DNA of 64,000 nt from Kibdelosporangium philippinense (GCF_021390435.2 NZ_JAJVCN010000005.1:186001-250000), one strand, 5' to 3'; positions 43,934-52,281 are shown, numbered from the stretch's first letter. Made by a program: numbers and translations. The notes: a model not told the origin generated them from the letters alone.

Positions 43934-44770
43934 GTGGGCGCTGCGAATGGCTATGTCGCGCTCGACGTCGAGCGGGTAGGCGGTCGCAGTCGGCGCCCGC
44001 TTCAGTTGGGCTTGGTCGAAGTGGTCGACGGGCACGTCACGCGCTCGCTGATGCGCTGGGTGCGCACCCCAGGCCACCCGTGGGACTGCGTCACCACGAC
44101 ATCACGCGGGATGCTCAAGCGTGGCGAGCAGTTGACCCGCGAGGCATACGAGACGGCACCATTCTTGCCGGACGCCTGGCCGGAGATTGCCGCGTTCACC
44201 GACGGTCGGCCTGTGGTGGCGCACCAGGCCAGCGGCGACGTGGCGGCGCTGCGGCTGGCCTTCGACGACCTCGGCCTGCCGTGGCCGCGCCTGACCTTCG
44301 CCTGCTCGCTCCAGCTGGCGCGCGCAGTGTGGCCCGCTGGTCCGCTACGCAGCCATCAACTGCCGGACCTTGCCGCGCACCTGTTCCCCGAGGCCGGGCT
44401 GTTCACCGGCTACCGGCCGGCAACGGTCGGGCATGACCCGGTGGAAGACGCAGAGGCGGTCGCACGCGTTGTCCTGGCCGCGCAGCAGACCACCGGTACC
44501 GGCACGCTCGCTGAGCTCCTCGCCTCGACCGGGCGGCGGCTGTGGACGGTGGAGCCCGACCGGTGCGAAACCTCGAAAGGCTGGGTTGATCGGGTTGTCA
44601 CCACACCGAGCCCACCCGACGGACTGTCCTGGCGTCCGGCCGACCTGCGCGCTGCATACCTAGAGCTATGCGAACACTGGCGCGGCGATCCCGCGGCCAT
44701 CGCACAGGTTCCGCTGGTCGGCGACCCACTCCCTGAACCGACGCCGCGGCGTCGGCCCTGGCGCCCATGA
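43934..44770 (+). CDS. DEDDh-type 3'-5' exonuclease
   Basis: 278 residues of the DnaQ/RNase T fold. Exo I VALDVERVG (Asp11 and Glu13), Exo II HQASGDVAALRLAF, and Exo III HDPVEDAEAVARVVL are present in order within residues 8-190. The C-terminal ~90 residues are a separate region seen in actinobacterial relatives. GTG 43934 has GGAGGAAC directly upstream. It may repair or trim nucleic acids; no polymerase gene is nearby. Confidence 0.82.
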   Translation: MGAANGYVALDVERVGGRSRRPLQLGLVEVVDGHVTRSLMRWVRTPGHPWDCVTTTSRGMLKRGEQLTREAYETAPFLPDAWPEIAAFTDGRPVVAHQASGDVAALRLAFDDLGLPWPRLTFACSLQLARAVWPAGPLRSHQLPDLAAHLFPEAGLFTGYRPATVGHDPVEDAEAVARVVLAAQQTTGTGTLAELLASTGRRLWTVEPDRCETSKGWVDRVVTTPSPPDGLSWRPADLRAAYLELCEHWRGDPAAIAQVPLVGDPLPEPTPRRRPWRP

Positions 44771-45207
44771 CGCCACCCTCCTTCTCCGCAGCCCGCCCCA
44801 CCAGGAGACAACCGGCCCAACCGGGGCCACTTCAGGTGATCGCACACAGGTGTGGCCAGCTGCTGGCGAAGGTGGCCTAGGACAAGCCGACCATCTGACC
44901 ATCGCCGCCGCGGCACCCCGGCCGAGATCGCCGACACAATCCGACGGGTCCATGCCGGCGAGGATAGAGCGGGTTCGGAACGCGGACGCGCAAGCCGTCA
45001 CGGGCAGGCATTCACTCGCTGCGTTGGACCTTGATGGTGAAGGCGTGGGCGTCACCACCGTCGCCGCGCCCGAAACAGTGGAACCTTCCGGTGCGGGGAG
45101 GGCGGTGATGACCATGCGTTCACCGACAAGATCCACCCCGCCGGGTGAATCGTCGCCCTCGGAAGGCTCGCGTCCTCGTTTCCCTCGTGTCGCCTATGCT
45201 CGCCGGC
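44771..45207. other. gap with a possible response-regulator fragment
   Basis: No intact gene. A stretch near 44915-44975 on the + strand reads TPAEIADTIRRVHAGED, like the end of a LuxR-type receiver domain, but without the rest of the gene. I treat it as a possible relic only. Confidence 0.25.
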
Positions 45208-45438
45208 ATGGAGCCGCCGGCCAGTGAACACGACCGTGAACTGGAGGAGTTCACCACGGCGGTGGACCAGACACGAGCGGCGTTCGCCGACATGGCCGCC
45301 GCGTTCCGGGGGTTGGAGGAGGTCTGGGACCGGGGGCTGCGGGAAACCCTCCAGCGGCTGGACGAGTTCCAGCAGGGCGTGGAGGAGGCCCTGCGGCTGA
45401 CCCACCTGCTCGTCGACCGCACGCCCAGGCCGGTGTGA
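45208..45438 (+). CDS. small coiled-coil protein
   Basis: 76 residues from ATG 45208. Entirely helical and acidic (EHDRELEEFTTAVDQTRAAF, then EVWDRGLRETLQRLDEF). Codon use fits the region. No family recognised. Confidence 0.55.
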   Translation: MEPPASEHDRELEEFTTAVDQTRAAFADMAAAFRGLEEVWDRGLRETLQRLDEFQQGVEEALRLTHLLVDRTPRPV

Positions 45439-46141
45439 CCCGTCCCGGCCCAACGGAGTTGCTGGTCCCCGCCGAGGCTGTTTCTGCCGGTCGTTTTCGG
45501 CTCCGGTAGTTCGGTTAGGTCTGGCCCCGTCAGTGTTCGCCTCGGTGGGGGTTCCGATTGTGTTTCTGGGGTTGTTCAAAGAGTTTTGGCCCCACCCCTG
45601 GATGGGTGAAGTTCGTGGGTGCTGCGTGGTGTGTGGCCGGTTGGTGTGGCGTGAGCGTCTAGGTTGTCGCAGCCGGGTGTTCACGGGCTCCTCCGACAAG
45701 GTGGTCCGTGAGCAGCCGGCCCATCAAAAATTTCAGGGTGCGCTGGTCGAAGGTCATGTTCATCGTTGAGGGGCATGAGGCTGGTGACCTGGTGATCTCG
45801 CCGCTGACCGCCGATGATGTCCCGACGGAGGCCACCACGTTGAAGGCGGAGCTGACCGAGATGCTGCCGTTCGCGCCGATCGTGTCGCTGCTGATCGCTG
45901 GCCGCTGACAAGCCTGGCGTACAATTGCCAGGCTTGACGGATCGAACGCGCATTGATCGATATTCATTCTAATGACTTTTTGGGTGTATTCAGCACGTCA
46001 ACCCCTAATTGCGAAGGTGTACCTGCTTGCATTTTTGTTGATGCGAGGCGAAAATACGTCAACTCCTGCCCGTACGTACCTTGGCGATGCGTGTGGCGTG
46101 TGGTTGCATGCCTTGGCATCGTTTTTACGAGGAGGGACTAT
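45439..46141. other. relic-rich gap before the I36-like gene
   Basis: Apart from the transposase fragment at 45708-45908, nothing coding is recognisable. From 45945 the DNA is AT-richer and is probably the promoter region of the secreted protein gene at 46142. Confidence 0.35.
45708..45908 (+). pseudogene. fragment of a Tn3-family transposase
   Basis: AGDLVISPLTADDVPTEATT followed by LKAELTEMLPFAPIVSLLIA resembles the central region of Tn3-family TnpA before the catalytic domain (a short acidic segment, then LP.....LLIE). A stop follows. Only about 55 residues remain. The other TnpA pieces in the window are N-terminal, so this could come from the same or a related element. Confidence 0.4.
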
Positions 46142-46606
46142 ATGGGCAAGCTACGTTCACGCAGTGCGACAGGCATCACTTTGTCAGTTGCCGCCCTCGC
46201 CGTGTCGCTACTTTTCGCACCGACGGCTTCGGCGGCGATCTACGACCTCGGCGACGGCGACTGTCCAACCAACGACGGTGACGCAGTATGCATATGGGCT
46301 TCTGCCAGGTACAGCGGAACAGCTGTGGCGTCGGACGGGCATGAACTTCCACTCCGATATGCTGCTAGGTTTACGAACAGTCACCTGTCCACCCCTGACA
46401 TGGACAATCACTCGCTGGACACCGTGCGCTTCCTTGCATCGCAATCCGGATCGATCAAAGCCCGGGTGCACGGCAAAGCGATGTGCTTCTTCGAAAAGAA
46501 GAACTACGACTATTCCGGAAATGTATTCAAGGTGAACGACTGGCAAGATGCACCCACCTTGCCTTGGTGGATTGCTGGTAAGATTTCTTCTTTCAGGCCC
46601 TGCTGA
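46142..46606 (+). CDS. secreted small protein, peptidase inhibitor I36-like
   Basis: 154 residues with a cleavable signal peptide (GITLSVAALAVSLLFAPTAS, cut after ASA near residue 33). The mature part has AVCIWASARYSGTAVAS and MCFFEKKNYDYSGN, two crystallin-like Greek-key signatures with Cys, as in the actinomycete I36/SMI-type inhibitors. GAGGAGGGA precedes ATG 46142. Lower GC than its neighbours, which points to recent gain. Confidence 0.7.
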   Translation: MGKLRSRSATGITLSVAALAVSLLFAPTASAAIYDLGDGDCPTNDGDAVCIWASARYSGTAVASDGHELPLRYAARFTNSHLSTPDMDNHSLDTVRFLASQSGSIKARVHGKAMCFFEKKNYDYSGNVFKVNDWQDAPTLPWWIAGKISSFRPC

Positions 46607-47035
46607 AAAAGTCGAGCCGAGATTCCTCGGCTCCTACGCCCTGCCTTCCGGCGAACTCCCGCAGTTTGGTGACCAGGGGTGAGAAGTCGGAGTCGCCGGT
46701 GACAAGGATGAAGGCCTCGACGGCGGGGTGGGTGATCAGGGTTTCCATGGCGTCGACCGCCATGCGGATGTCGGCGCCGTAGGCGCGGCAGAGCCAGGTC
46801 ACCGCCCGGTCGGGGATTGGTTCGGTGTGGTCGGGCAGGCTGGTGGTCGCGCCGAGCGCGAGGTTCTCGAAGTCCAGGAATAACGCGACTCGCTCGGCGC
46901 GCGGCCAGGGGTCATCGCGCCATGGTCCGAACTTCTTGCGGTGCCGAGCTTCGGCGTCGCGGACCAGCCGCACCGCGTCATTGACCTTGTCGGTGCCGTC
47001 AGGCTTCGAGGGTGTCGCCAAAAGACGGTCCCCAG
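46593..47035 (-). pseudogene. NYN-domain (LabA-like) nuclease gene truncated at both ends
   Basis: The - strand encodes RVALFLDFENLALG (first Asp motif), RMAVDAMETLITHP and FILVTGDSDFSPLVTKLREF, the strands and acidic residues of the NYN/PIN-like RNase fold. The 5' end stops where element copy A begins (47036). After REFAGRQ the family sequence is lost and a short foreign tail (VGAEESRLDFFSRA) leads to a stop and terminator. About 125 of some 180 or more residues remain. Confidence 0.7.
46604..46633 (-). terminator. leftward Rho-independent terminator
   Basis: On the - strand GAGCCGAG-GAAT-CTCGGCTC (8-bp stem) is followed by GACTTTTT. It closes the truncated NYN transcript. The I36-like gene on the + strand ends inside it. 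Confidence 0.75.
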
Positions 47036-47058
47036 TAAGAGATAACCCGTGAGTTCGG

Positions 47059-47106
47059 AGGTTCCTCGTCGGGAACGCAAGGGTCCACTCCGCCCAGGAC
47101 CAGGGC
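47059..47106. repeat. left terminal inverted repeat, copy A
   Basis: 48 bp starting AGGTTCCTCGTCGGGAACG and ending GACCAGGGC. Matches the complement of 50228-50275 with one difference (position 47078). Contains its own inner palindrome GTTCC-TCGTCG-GGAAC, a likely recombinase site. Outside it lies CCGTGAGTTC (47047-47056). Confidence 0.9.
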
Positions 47107-47217
47107 GGTCTCACTCCTTTGGGTGACAGCCTGCCGTTTTGACTCAACTTCAGCTTTCGTGAACCGATCTCGAACAGGTCGAGGTTGTGCGGATCAGACT
47201 GAAGGCAGGGCTGCGGG

Positions 47218-48294
47218 TTGAGTCTGGCGGTGGTGCGGGACCTGCGCGAGCGGCGCCCGCCAGCGAGCCCGGAGGAGATCGCCGAGTTCGAGACCGACGT
47301 GCTGGCCGGGTTCGTGCTCGCCCGCGCCTCGGCAGGCTTGGCCGACGGCACGATCAGTTCCGACGTCGGCCACCTCGAACAAGTCCGGGCCTGGTTCGGC
47401 AAACCGTTGTGGGACATGGAACCGACGGACGCCGACGCCTACTTCGGCAAAGCGCTGCGTTCCGCGGCGAAGGGCACCCGGCTGGCGCGGTCGCAGGCGT
47501 TGACGACGTTCTTCGCGTTCCTGGAACTGCGGCACCAGGTCGAGATCCACGCCCTGACCGGCCGAGTCGTGCACTGCCCGATCGACGAGATGAACAAGCC
47601 CCGCGGTCGCAAGCAGGCCGCGCTGCGCATCCCGCCGACCGACCAGGAAGTCGACACGCTGTTCGCCGGGTGGCGGCAGGAGCTGGTGACCTGCCGGAAG
47701 TTCGCGCCAACCGCCCGCAACTTCGTCGCCGCGAAACTGATGTCCCAGGTCGGTCTGCGTGTGAACGAAGCGTGCGGCCTGGACCTGGACGACGTGAAGT
47801 GGGAGCTGGGCCGGTTCGGCAAACTGCACGTCCGCGCTGGTAAGGGCGCCAGGGGCAGCGGTCCCCGGGAACGGATGGTGCCGCTGATCAACGGCGCCGA
47901 CCGGACCCTGCGCTGGTTCATCGAGGACGTGTGGGGGCACTTCGACGACGATCACCTCCGGCCTGGCGCACCGCTGCTGCCCTCCGAGCGTCGTCACGCC
48001 GACGGAACCTGCCGCCGCGTCGGCGACGACGCCCTGCGCGCCGGATTGGCCCAAGCCACCGCCGCGCATCTGCCGGGTTGGACGGAAAAGCTTACGCCGC
48101 ATGTAATGCGACACTTCTGCGCCAGCCAGCTCTATCTGTCTGGTTTGGACTTGGTCTCCATTCAGGAGCTGCTCGGACACTCCTGGATCGCCTCGACTCT
48201 GAACTACGTCCACGTTCACCGGACCCGGATCGAAGACGCCTGGGTCGCTGGCCAGAAGCGTGCCGCCGGGCGCCTGGAAGGACTGCTGTCATGA
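47218..48294 (+). CDS. tyrosine recombinase of element copy A
   Basis: 358 residues, same size class as Tn554 TnpA. Catalytic residues are complete: Arg I in SQVGLRVNEACG, the PHVMRHF box, LLGHSWIAST and nucleophile NYVHVH near residue 330. SAM-like core-binding domain at about 25-115. The TTG at 47218 is chosen as the first start after an in-frame stop; GTG 47230 and 47233 are alternatives. Stop overlaps the next ATG (ATGA). Confidence 0.9.
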   Translation: MSLAVVRDLRERRPPASPEEIAEFETDVLAGFVLARASAGLADGTISSDVGHLEQVRAWFGKPLWDMEPTDADAYFGKALRSAAKGTRLARSQALTTFFAFLELRHQVEIHALTGRVVHCPIDEMNKPRGRKQAALRIPPTDQEVDTLFAGWRQELVTCRKFAPTARNFVAAKLMSQVGLRVNEACGLDLDDVKWELGRFGKLHVRAGKGARGSGPRERMVPLINGADRTLRWFIEDVWGHFDDDHLRPGAPLLPSERRHADGTCRRVGDDALRAGLAQATAAHLPGWTEKLTPHVMRHFCASQLYLSGLDLVSIQELLGHSWIASTLNYVHVHRTRIEDAWVAGQKRAAGRLEGLLS

Positions 48295-48611
48295 AGTGGA
48301 ACCTGCGGCTCGCCGCCGCGAATCGAGGCATCTGGAAGGCCAGCGAGTTGCAACACAAGCTGGCCGAGCACGGCCTGGTGATCTCCGCAGGCAAGATGTC
48401 CGGTCTGTGGTCAGGAAACCCGGCCAGCATGAAGCTGTCAGACCTCGACGTCATCTGCGTGGCGCTGGGCTGCGAGATCGGTGAGTTGCTGATCCCCGAA
48501 CCGGAGCAGGTCCACAAGCCCGGCACCGACGAGCAGCCCAAGGCCGCCGCCGCTGGAGCACCCGCAGTAACGCCCAAGCGCCCTGACGGCCGCTCTCTGC
48601 CACCGCTGTGA
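48291..48611 (+). CDS. small HTH protein of element copy A
   Basis: 106 residues. XRE-like HTH: NRGIWKASELQHKLAEHG, then ISAGKMSGLW and LDVICVALGCEIGELL (about 10-70), and a Lys/Pro/Ala-rich tail. Same group as the HTH of trio 1. ATGA overlap with the recombinase and GTGA overlap with the next gene make all three a single translationally coupled unit. Confidence 0.85.
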   Translation: MKWNLRLAAANRGIWKASELQHKLAEHGLVISAGKMSGLWSGNPASMKLSDLDVICVALGCEIGELLIPEPEQVHKPGTDEQPKAAAAGAPAVTPKRPDGRSLPPL

Positions 48612-50209
48612 CGATGAAGCACAGGGTTCGCGGGCCGGCGCGCACCTGTGTGAGTTGCCTGTCCTGGGGCCGGATCTTTGGGCATGGGTTCTGTGTTGCC
48701 TGCTACATGTTCGCCCGCGAGTACGCGGTCGACCAGTGCGCCGGATGCGGTCGCTGGGAGCCGGTGCGCAGTGAGTACTGCCGGTTGTGCTGGGCCCAGG
48801 CCAGGGTCCTGGCTCGGGAGAGCGGACGCCCGCTGCACTCGACCGGCGCCACGGCCGTTCGCTTCCTGCAACAGGTACGGCATCACCAACTGTTCTTCGC
48901 CGACATGCAGTCCACGCGCGGCGCGTCCACCTCGCCACCCAGAAAGCACCCGCGCCGAGGTCGCCCCCGCACGCCGGATCCCGCACCAGCCGGACGGCCT
49001 GTCACTCGGTGGGCGCAGCCGGTGTTGTTCCCCGGTCTGCCACGGGACTACACCCGCTTCGACGAAACCATGGACGCTAATCCAGACAACCCATGGCTGC
49101 GCTGGGGACAGCACGTCGCCTGCCAGCTCGCAGAACGACGCGGCTGGCCCCGGCGCATCCGCCTCGACGTCGAACGGTCGCTGATCATCCTGCTGTCCCA
49201 CCACATCGACGACGACACGGTGTCCTACGTCGCCATGTTCACCGCCCTGCGACCACTGGGCCTCAGCTGCGATCGAACCGCCGACGTCCTGAACGAAATG
49301 GGTCTCCTCGTCGACGACCGCCGCCCCGCCTTCGAGGACTGGCTGGAAGGCAAACTGGACGGAATCGCGCCGGGCATCGCCCGCGAAACCGAGACCTGGC
49401 TTCGAAACCTGCGCAACGGCGGGCCTCGCACACGGCCACGCGACATCCACACCGTCCGGCAATACGCCAGGGCAGTCCGCCCGATCCTGCTCGACTGGTC
49501 CGCGAACTACGACCACCTGCGCGAGGTCACCCGGGAGAACGTGCTCGAAGCCCTGGCGCCCCTCCGCGGCAGGGACCGCCAACACACCCTGATCGTGTTG
49601 CGGTCGATGTTCGGGTTCTGCAAGAAGAACGGCGTCGTGTTCCGCAACCCGACGAGCCGCATCCGAGTCGGCGACCGGCACTCGAAGAACATCCAGCCTT
49701 TGCGCGACGACCAAGTCCAGCGAACCGTCGCCGCAGCTGCCCGGCCTGCCGACCGGCTGATCATCGCCCTTGCCGCGATCCACGCCGCCCGATCCGGCGC
49801 CATCCGCGCTCTGCGGCTCGACGATGTCGATCTCGGCGACCGACGCCTGATCATCGCCGGGCGACTCCGCCCACTCGACGACCTCACCCACAAGCTCCTG
49901 CTCGACTGGTTGGACTACCGCCGCACCCGCTGGCCCACCACCGCGAACCCCCACCTCCTGGTCAACCAGATGACCGCACTCAAACTCGGCCCGGTGAGCG
50001 GGTTCTGGATCAAAGCCGGGTTCCGAGGACAAGAAGCCACCCTCGAACGCCTCCGCGTCGACCGGCAACTGGAGGAGGCACTCACCCACGGCCCTGACCC
50101 GCTGCACCTCGCGGTCGTGTTCGGACTCGATGAGAGGACCGCGATCCGCTACGCCGCCTCGGCACGTCAGCTTCTGGAAACCGCGATCGAGTGCGACACT
50201 TCGGGTTGA
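48608..50209 (+). CDS. two-zinc-ribbon recombinase-like protein of element copy A
   Basis: 533 residues. Two CxxC zinc ribbons (CVSCLSWG...CVAC and CAGCGRWE...CRLC, residues about 14-62) are followed by a disordered Pro/Arg-rich linker (105-130) and a large core-binding plus catalytic-like region (180-525). Arg I is kept (HAARSGAIRALRLDD), a Tyr is in place near the end (TAIRYAASARQ), but the HxxR box reads ERLR and the conserved His is lost. It may therefore be weakly active or inactive. Size and place match Tn554 TnpB. Confidence 0.8.
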   Translation: MTMKHRVRGPARTCVSCLSWGRIFGHGFCVACYMFAREYAVDQCAGCGRWEPVRSEYCRLCWAQARVLARESGRPLHSTGATAVRFLQQVRHHQLFFADMQSTRGASTSPPRKHPRRGRPRTPDPAPAGRPVTRWAQPVLFPGLPRDYTRFDETMDANPDNPWLRWGQHVACQLAERRGWPRRIRLDVERSLIILLSHHIDDDTVSYVAMFTALRPLGLSCDRTADVLNEMGLLVDDRRPAFEDWLEGKLDGIAPGIARETETWLRNLRNGGPRTRPRDIHTVRQYARAVRPILLDWSANYDHLREVTRENVLEALAPLRGRDRQHTLIVLRSMFGFCKKNGVVFRNPTSRIRVGDRHSKNIQPLRDDQVQRTVAAAARPADRLIIALAAIHAARSGAIRALRLDDVDLGDRRLIIAGRLRPLDDLTHKLLLDWLDYRRTRWPTTANPHLLVNQMTALKLGPVSGFWIKAGFRGQEATLERLRVDRQLEEALTHGPDPLHLAVVFGLDERTAIRYAASARQLLETAIECDTSG

Positions 50210-50227
50210 GCCGAACCCACGGGTCGA

Positions 50228-50275
50228 GCCCTGGTCCTGGGCGGAGTGGACCCTTGGGTTCCCGACGAGGAACCT
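50228..50275. repeat. right terminal inverted repeat, copy A
   Basis: 48 bp, GCCCTGGTCCTGGGCGGAG to GACGAGGAACCT, complement of 47059-47106 with one mismatch. It is flanked by direct repeats GAACCCACGG at 50213-50222 and 50287-50296. The variant GAACTCACGG occurs in inverted form outside the left repeat. Confidence 0.9.
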
Positions 50276-50303
50276 TCACTTGCGCTGAACCCACGGCAGC
50301 CAA

Positions 50304-50340
50304 GGGGTCGCCGTAGTATTCGCCGAAAATCGGGCGGATA
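50304..50340. repeat. Tn3-family terminal repeat abutting copy A
   Basis: GGGGTCGCCGTAGTATTCGC then CGAAAATCGGGCGGATA: a 37-bp sequence opening GGGGTC as Tn3-type ends do. Nearly the same sequence stands at 51349-51385 before a tnpA start and at 55785 after copy B. The first 15 bases belong also to the repeat shared by copies A and B. Confidence 0.6.
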
Positions 50341-50640
50341 TACCCCTGACCTGCGCAAATCTGCCACTCTGAGACCCTGATCGTCCGGCTCGCCAGCAGC
50401 GAGGTCGTCTACTCCGCCGTCCGCATAGGCCCCGGGGCACCGCACGGCCACGGGCGCTCGGGACGGGCTCCAGTAGCCTGCTGACCTTCTCTGGGGGGCT
50501 GGAGGTCGTGGTTGGCCACGCGGGTGTTCGCCGAGGACGGGGTTGAGTAGCAGCGGTACAGCCATTAGCGCTAAGCCCTCGGCGTCGCTGGTCAGTGGTG
50601 CTTCATGTTCTGCCGTGTTTTCGGTCGTGGCAGAAGATGA
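50341..50640. other. transposon debris between copy A and the resolvase
   Basis: Only the short transposase start at 50512 is recognisable. The rest shows no coding pattern and no strong hairpin. Confidence 0.35.
50512..50550 (+). pseudogene. twelve-codon relic of a Tn3-type transposase start
   Basis: TTG at 50512 reads MATRVFAEDGVE and then a stop. It parallels the MATQVFADEELE start at 51438, and both follow a similar GGGCTGGAGGTCGT leader. Confidence 0.45.
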
Positions 50641-51285
50641 TCAGGGGGCCTCGTGGGGTGCGGCACCAGGAGCCGGGCTGCGATGGATGACGCGGTGGAT
50701 GGTGGAGCGGCCGACGGTGTATTCCTCGGCGAGGTCGGCCAGGGAGCCCTCGCCGTCGGCGTAGCGGCGGCGAATAGAGCGCTGCGCGGATTCGGGCAGC
50801 TTGGGTTGTTTGCCGCGCAGTTTGCCCTTGCGTTTGGCGATGGCCATTCCCTCGCGGGTGCGCAGGTGGTTGAGGTTGGCCTCGAACTCGGCGACCATCG
50901 CCAGGGTTTGCAGGAACAGCCGGCCGAACGGGTCGTCCCAGTCGTAGACCGAGGCGCCGAGGCCGAACAGCACGCCCCGGCCGCGCAGGTCGGTGAGGAT
51001 CTCGTTGGCTTCGGCCATGTTGCGGGCGAACCGGTCGAACTTGGTGACGGTGAAGACGCTGCCGTCCCACACCGCCGCCAGCGCCTGGTCCAGCCCGGAC
51101 CGGTTGGTGCGGGTGGTGCCGGAGAAGCCGCGGTCGATGTAGATCCGGTCCGGCTCGACTCCCAGCGCTTGCAGCTGCTCGGTCTGCACGAGCACGTCCT
51201 GCTCGTCGGTGGAGCAGCGCGCGTACCCGACTCGTGTCCCATTCTCCCACCCATTGTTCCGTATACCCCCGCCACCGGAACGCAA
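50641..51285 (-). CDS. tnpR: serine recombinase, Tn3-type resolvase
   Basis: 214 residues. Catalytic Ser in VGYARCSTDEQDVLVQTEQL (about residue 26); the rest of the resolvase domain follows (YIDRGFSGTTRTNRSGLDQA, FTVTKFDRFARN, FLQTLAMVAEFEANL). The C-terminal HTH is at about 160-200 (SLADLAEEYTVGRSTIHRVI). TTG 51285 is the only in-frame start near the family N-terminus, so the start is uncertain. Divergent from the tnpA remnant at 51438, with res-like repeats between them. Confidence 0.85.
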   Translation of the reverse strand: MRSGGGGIRNNGWENGTRVGYARCSTDEQDVLVQTEQLQALGVEPDRIYIDRGFSGTTRTNRSGLDQALAAVWDGSVFTVTKFDRFARNMAEANEILTDLRGRGVLFGLGASVYDWDDPFGRLFLQTLAMVAEFEANLNHLRTREGMAIAKRKGKLRGKQPKLPESAQRSIRRRYADGEGSLADLAEEYTVGRSTIHRVIHRSPAPGAAPHEAP

Positions 51286-51348
51286 CGCGGAACACTCTTA
51301 CGGAACAGCTCGACCAGGAACCGTGCTCACGTGCCACGGTGTTCCGTT
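51253..51348. promoter_or_regulatory. res-like resolvase-binding region
   Basis: Six GTTCCG/CGGAAC-type motifs (51256, 51276, 51288, 51301, about 51317 and 51341) lie between the divergent resolvase and transposase starts. The first pair is inverted with about 14 bases between, like subsite I of a res site. Confidence 0.55.
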
Positions 51349-51385
51349 GGGGTCCCCGTAGTACTCGCCGAAAATCGGGTGGATA
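51349..51385. repeat. Tn3-family terminal repeat before the tnpA remnant
   Basis: GGGGTCCCCGTAGTACTCGC then CGAAAATCGGGTGGATA. It differs from 50304-50340 at a few positions and lies 52 bases before the tnpA start, the usual distance for a transposase-side end. Confidence 0.6.
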
Positions 51386-51437
51386 TGGCTGAGTAGGCTT
51401 CTGAGCTGGGGATCTGCGGGCTGGCGGGAGGTCGTTC

Positions 51438-51653
51438 TTGGCGACGCAGGTGTTCGCGGACGAGGAGCTGGAGCGTCTGCGGGGGTTCCCGGAGATCGGG
51501 CGGGACGAGTTGTTCCGGTTCTTCACACTCACCCCGGCAGACGTCGCGTTCGTCGATCCCGGCCGGGGCCGCGGTCCGGCCGGGATCGATTGGATCCCTT
51601 TTATTGGGGCACCGAGAGAAAATCACCACCGTAGGAGCACCCATCGCCGCTAA
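51438..51653 (+). pseudogene. Tn3-family transposase, N-terminal fragment
   Basis: MATQVFADEELERLRGFPEI, then RDELFRFFTLTPADVAFVDP and GRGRGPA, matches the DUF4158 N-terminus of Tn3-type TnpA. After about 50 residues (near 51585) the sequence turns into unrelated DNA overlapping the next gene's 3' end. About 900 residues are missing. Confidence 0.7.
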
Positions 51654-51987
51654 GTTCGCCGGGGTCATGACCGCAGACTCGAATGGACTTAACGGCCTTA
51701 TCAAAACTCTGATATGCCTGGCCACGGGGGACTTCGCTGTACAGCGTGTGCATCTCACTGTCGCCCACCAGGAAGTAGTCGACATGAGCTTGTTCATTGC
51801 TAGTACTGCCGACCCACACCCACCCCTTTTTGCCGTTGCCCGGGTGGTTGTCGGCCTTGGCCGTGTAAGCCCTATGAGTGACGGTAACGGCCTTATCGGA
51901 TGCCAGGGCGGGCTGCGTTGCCAAACCCAGCCCTGCGACGGCCACCACACCGGCGACGGTGACCCGCCTCAGCGTCTCCAATTTCAT
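51601..51987 (-). CDS. small secreted protein
   Basis: 128 residues from ATG 51987 (AGGAGG 5 bases upstream). Signal peptide LRRVTVAGVVAVAGLGLATQ, cut after ALA near residue 28. The mature part is strand-rich with two cysteines (RVCGHDPGELSGDGCSYGGD), which may form one disulfide. No family recognised. Flanked by transposon debris, with an AT-rich promoter region. Confidence 0.65.
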   Translation of the reverse strand: MKLETLRRVTVAGVVAVAGLGLATQPALASDKAVTVTHRAYTAKADNHPGNGKKGWVWVGSTSNEQAHVDYFLVGDSEMHTLYSEVPRGQAYQSFDKAVKSIRVCGHDPGELSGDGCSYGGDFLSVPQ

Positions 51988-52120
51988 TCTTCCTCCTATA
52001 AAGCAATTACCCCGTCCGCCCGGCTTGCACAGCCGGAAAGCGTCCTTGCGAACGACCTGATTGAAGACAACCAGGCTGCACAACCGACATCTACCTGATC
52101 ACGGAAAGTCTTCCTCAAAG

Positions 52121-52136
52121 TACACAATGTTGTGTA
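52121..52136. promoter_or_regulatory. palindrome TACACAA-TG-TTGTGTA upstream of the secreted protein
   Basis: A perfect 7-bp inverted repeat with a 2-base centre in an AT-rich stretch about 135 bases upstream of ATG 51987. Likely an operator or part of the promoter. Confidence 0.5.
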
Positions 52137-52200
52137 AATTAGGTAACTGATTAGGTTGTTTTGTACGGCTTTTCCTTGATCGTCCATATGGGTGATCAAG

Positions 52201-52281
52201 GTGTGCGGGCTGGGGATCGGCGCCCGGTCCTACGACGAGCTTGCCGCTCTGGTGGTGCGTCAAGCGGTGGTGATCGAATAG
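52201..52281 (+). pseudogene. IS66-type transposase N-terminal relic
   Basis: SYDELAALVVRQAVVIE followed by a stop at 52279 matches the start of the leucine-zipper region of IS66 TnpC (usually ...VVIEQL.ARIAELE). About 26 codons remain. Confidence 0.45.

Larger units (their letters stand above)
47036..50303 (+). mobile_element. recombinase-trio element, copy A
   Basis: About 3,268 bp with three coupled genes (tyrosine recombinase, HTH, zinc-ribbon recombinase-like). Copy B lies 5,481 bp downstream with the same sequence as far as compared. Near the ends are 48-bp inverted repeats, 47 of 48 matching. Shared sequence begins at TAAGAGATAACCCG on the left; on the right it continues 15 bases into a Tn3-type terminal repeat. 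The left end cuts the NYN gene. Gene content resembles Tn554-type elements, but Tn554 lacks such inverted repeats. Confidence 0.8.

Noticed and set aside
44850..45227. Protein gene on the + strand in the 44.8-45.2 kb gap
   Set aside because: Translation is low-complexity and matches nothing; the only protein-like piece, in another frame, is a 17-residue receiver-like fragment.
46593..47417. A single 274-residue NYN protein spanning 46593-47417
   Set aside because: The part from 47036 rightwards is the element's left end read backwards; the same stretch recurs at 52.5-52.9 kb fused to unrelated sequence.
48092..50107. Long open frame of 671 codons on the - strand inside element copy A (and its twin at 53573-55588)
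   Set aside because: It is antisense to the zinc-ribbon recombinase and HTH genes, has the composition of a shadow frame in high-GC DNA and no ribosome binding site.
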